DNA of 7,913 nt from an uncultured Faecalibacterium sp. Lineage in GTDB: Bacteria > Bacillota > Clostridia > Oscillospirales > Ruminococcaceae. This document shows, piece after piece, positions 6,502-7,913 of the stretch. Within the stretch, counting starts at the first letter, position 1. Each line of letters opens with the position of its first letter. Location: NCBI GenBank assembly GCA_937917475.1, contig CALDNF010000057.1, forward strand, positions 1 to 7,913, in the 5' to 3' direction. A program made the translations under genes and the position numbers. The notes under the pieces were generated by a model, which did not search any database, was not told the origin of the DNA, and saw nothing but the letters and a program-made list of their open reading frames with translations.

Positions 6502-7272
6502 TTATTCCGTCAGCCCATACATCAGGGTGTGGAACACGAACGGCAGCTGTTTTTCCCAGCTGGCCTCGCTGTGGGTGCCGCCGGGCACCACCCGGGCGGT
6601 CAGGTTGATGCCCCGGGCAAAGATCTTGCTGCACATCTCGCCGAAGCCTTTCCGCATCCCCTCATGGTTGCCCATCTCCTTGGAACCGTAATCCATGTAG
6701 AGGACGGTGCCGGAGGCCAGCTTGGTGCGGGCGGTCAGCTGCATCAGGGCTTCCGGAGCCACCCAGATGGAGGGCGACAGGGCCGCAGCCCGCCCGAACA
6801 CATCGTTATAGCTCAGCAGGGCGTACAGGCTCATCAGCCCGCCCATGGAACTGCCCCCGATGAAGGTGTGGGCACGGTCCGGCAGGGTGCGGAAGTTGCT
6901 GTCGATCAAGGGCTTGAACTGGCGGATGTACCAGTCCAGTGTTTCCCGGCCCTTGCCGTCAAAGTGGCCGTACTGCTTATCATCAAAGCGGTAAGGCGAA
7001 TACTCCACCAGACGCTCGTTGTTGGCCCCGGAATTGCACTCCACCGCCGCAACGATGATGGGGGTGTCGGTGTAATCCAGATAGTCGGCCATCCCCCAGC
7101 TCTTGCCAAAGGTGGCGTCCTCGTCAAAAAACACGTTCTGGCCGTCGAACATATACAGCACCGGGAACCGACGGTCAGGCTCCCGCTCGTACATGGTGGG
7201 AAGATAGACGTACGCTCTGCGCTCCTCCATGCCGCCCACGGCCGGATAATTCACGGTCCATTTTTCGATCAT
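6502..7272 (-). CDS. Alpha/beta-hydrolase esterase (PF00756, enterochelin-esterase-like), first gene of operon
   Basis: A 256-residue putative esterase of PF00756, the family that includes enterochelin esterase-like enzymes, S-formylglutathione hydrolase, feruloyl esterases and mycolyltransferases. Its N-terminal part has the family pattern RAYVYLPTMYE...FPVLYMFDGQNVFFD (about 19-50), with DGQ at 43-45. The nucleophile elbow is GGSSMGG (139-145) with Ser142, a likely acid is Glu199 in DYGSKE, and His234 lies in GGTHSEASW. All three positions of the triad are therefore filled. There is no signal peptide, so it acts inside the cell on a soluble or imported ester. The ATG at 7272 is preceded by GAGGG (7280-7284) at a spacing of 7 bases. 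It is the first gene after the promoter at 7307-7335. Family membership is firm; a siderophore-esterase role is only one option among several. Confidence 0.92.
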   Translation of the reverse strand: MIEKWTVNYPAVGGMEERRAYVYLPTMYEREPDRRFPVLYMFDGQNVFFDEDATFGKSWGMADYLDYTDTPIIVAAVECNSGANNERLVEYSPYRFDDKQYGHFDGKGRETLDWYIRQFKPLIDSNFRTLPDRAHTFIGGSSMGGLMSLYALLSYNDVFGRAAALSPSIWVAPEALMQLTARTKLASGTVLYMDYGSKEMGNHEGMRKGFGEMCSKIFARGINLTARVVPGGTHSEASWEKQLPFVFHTLMYGLTE

Positions 7273-7300
7273 TCCTGTTCCCTCTCAATCCTCATACTCT

Positions 7301-7316
7301 GTGTTTATACTAACAC
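7301..7316. promoter_or_regulatory. Palindrome over the -10 of the esterase operon, candidate operator
   Basis: GTGTTTATACTAACAC (16 bases, + strand) has arms GTGTT/AACAC around a partly symmetric TA-rich core and covers the whole -10 element of the esterase operon. The position suits a repressor site. The regulator is unknown, and a 5-bp perfect arm can arise by chance in AT-rich promoter DNA. Confidence 0.4.
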
Positions 7317-7335
7317 CATCCCTCGGGAATTGCAA
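7307..7335 (-). promoter_or_regulatory. Promoter of the esterase-esterase-ATP-grasp operon
   Basis: On the - strand, TTGCAA (7330-7335, -35) is followed by a 17-base spacer and TAGTAT (7307-7312, -10). Transcription would start near 7300, giving a leader of roughly 28 bases before the ATG at 7272. The hexamers match consensus at 4 of 6 (-35) and 5 of 6 (-10), and the spacing is optimal. It is the only convincing candidate in the 7273-7428 gap. Confidence 0.65.
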
Positions 7336-7430
7336 TTGCCAACCTGAACAGAAAGGGGCTGCTATGCTGCAAAAATCGGGCCTGTACAGACAGCGGGAGC
7401 AAAAAGAACCTGAGAGGTCATGATACAGCA

Positions 7431-7460
7431 AACGCCGCCCGGTGTTTGGCCCGGCGGCGT
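7431..7460 (-). terminator. Probable terminator after ilvE
   Basis: On the - strand, ACGCCGCC (7460-7453) pairs with GGCGGCGT (7439-7432), extendable by two more G-C pairs beyond a C-C mismatch. It begins 30 bases after the ilvE stop. The following T run is short (GTTTGC), so termination may be less efficient than at the other two hairpins. The remaining 7341-7428 sequence shows no gene or clear signal. Confidence 0.6.
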
Positions 7461-7490
7461 CTGCAAGCAATTCTGAACAAAAAGCGAAGA

Positions 7491-7913
7491 TCAATACTTC
7501 TTTTCCACCGGGACGATCCAGCCCTTGGTGTCGGGGATCTTGCCCCACTGCATACCGGTCATGGTGTCATACAGCTTCTGGGTCACAGGGCCAATCTTGC
7601 CGTCGCCGATGTAGGCGTGCTCACCCTTCCAGACCAGCTCCTTGACGGGAGAGACCACGGCAGCGGTGCCGGTGCCAAAGACCTCTTCCAGCTTGCCGTC
7701 CCGGGCAGCCTGCATGATGTCGGCAATGGCCAGCTTGCCCTCAACGACCTCATAGCCCCAATCCTTCAGCAGCTCGATGCAGCTGCGGCGGGTGACGCCG
7801 GGCAGAACGGTGCCCACGGTGGCAGCGGTGTAAACCTTGCCGTCGATCTTGAACATGATGTTCATGCTGCCGACTTCCTCGACGTACTTCTTCTCCACGC
7901 CGTCCAGCCACAG
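7491..7913 (-). CDS. ilvE: Branched-chain amino acid aminotransferase, C-terminal part (5' end outside window)
   Basis: The last 140 codons of a fold-type IV, PLP-dependent branched-chain aminotransferase, which interconverts Val, Leu and Ile with their 2-oxo acids using glutamate/2-oxoglutarate in the cytosol. The frame is open to the window edge: codons before the GTG at 7896-7898 read LWLDG, so the GTG there is an internal Val and not a start. Family hallmarks are LWLDGVEKKYVEEVGSMNIMF, the LPGVTRRSCIELLKDWGYEV segment (the LPG-x-TR motif holds the PLP phosphate region), and EVFGTGTAAVVSPV (the GTGTA motif binds cofactor or substrate near the C-terminus). The protein ends KKY, in line with family length. 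The PLP-binding Lys lies upstream, outside the window. It is separated from the esterase operon by 218 bases containing a hairpin and a new promoter, so it belongs to another transcription unit. Confidence 0.96.
   Translation of the reverse strand: MWLDGVEKKYVEEVGSMNIMFKIDGKVYTAATVGTVLPGVTRRSCIELLKDWGYEVVEGKLAIADIMQAARDGKLEEVFGTGTAAVVSPVKELVWKGEHAYIGDGKIGPVTQKLYDTMTGMQWGKIPDTKGWIVPVEKKY

Noticed and set aside
5667..7347. Two + strand open frames (5667-6608 and 6481-7347) antisense to the esterase genes
   Set aside because: They overlap each other and are the reverse images of the esterase frames. They lack family motifs, whereas the - strand proteins have complete catalytic triads.
7382..7389. 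CTGTACAG palindrome in the ilvE-esterase gap
   Set aside because: Only 8 bp, upstream of the promoter and without a second copy. It is too short to call an operator.
7285..7548. An 87-codon - strand frame covering the ilvE-esterase gap
   Set aside because: It begins inside ilvE in another frame and runs through the terminator hairpin and promoter. The translation has no motif and no ribosome binding site precedes it.

Overview
The window is about 58-60% G+C (estimated by eye). It looks like a chromosomal stretch of a Gram-positive Clostridia-type gut bacterium, most likely Faecalibacterium or a near relative in the Oscillospiraceae/Ruminococcaceae. This rests on the feoA-feoB fusion, the style of the GalE and IlvE proteins, GC-rich codon use with AGGAGG-type ribosome binding sites, and a lipobox lipoprotein. 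The genus is an inference; no rRNA or other marker is present.

Layout. The + strand holds only the 3' end of galE (UDP-glucose 4-epimerase), closed by a strong intrinsic terminator (479-514). Everything else is on the - strand. Read in the direction of transcription, from high to low coordinates, it comprises: the C-terminal part of ilvE (branched-chain aminotransferase) entering from the right edge, followed by a GC-rich hairpin; a compact three-gene operon of two different PF00756-type alpha/beta-hydrolase esterases and an ATP-grasp ligase, with a visible promoter (7307-7335) and terminator (4294-4328); a lipoprotein with two Asp-rich DxDxDG repeats; and a FeoA-FeoB fusion ferrous iron transporter. 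The transporter has a near-consensus promoter and a 9-bp dyad centred close to the expected transcription start. galE and feoAB are convergent.

How the genes work together. galE (sugar nucleotides) and ilvE (Val/Leu/Ile metabolism) are ordinary housekeeping genes at the edges. feoAB is a self-contained Fe(II) importer, and its dyad suggests iron-responsive (DtxR/Fur-type) control. The least understood part is the esterase-esterase-ATP-grasp operon. It pairs an enzyme fold that joins a carboxylate to an amine or similar nucleophile with two serine hydrolases of the family that includes enterochelin-esterase-like and acyl-transfer enzymes. Its substrate cannot be read from the sequence. No mobile element, CRISPR array, tRNA or rRNA was seen, and no intergenic stretch exceeds 300 bases.
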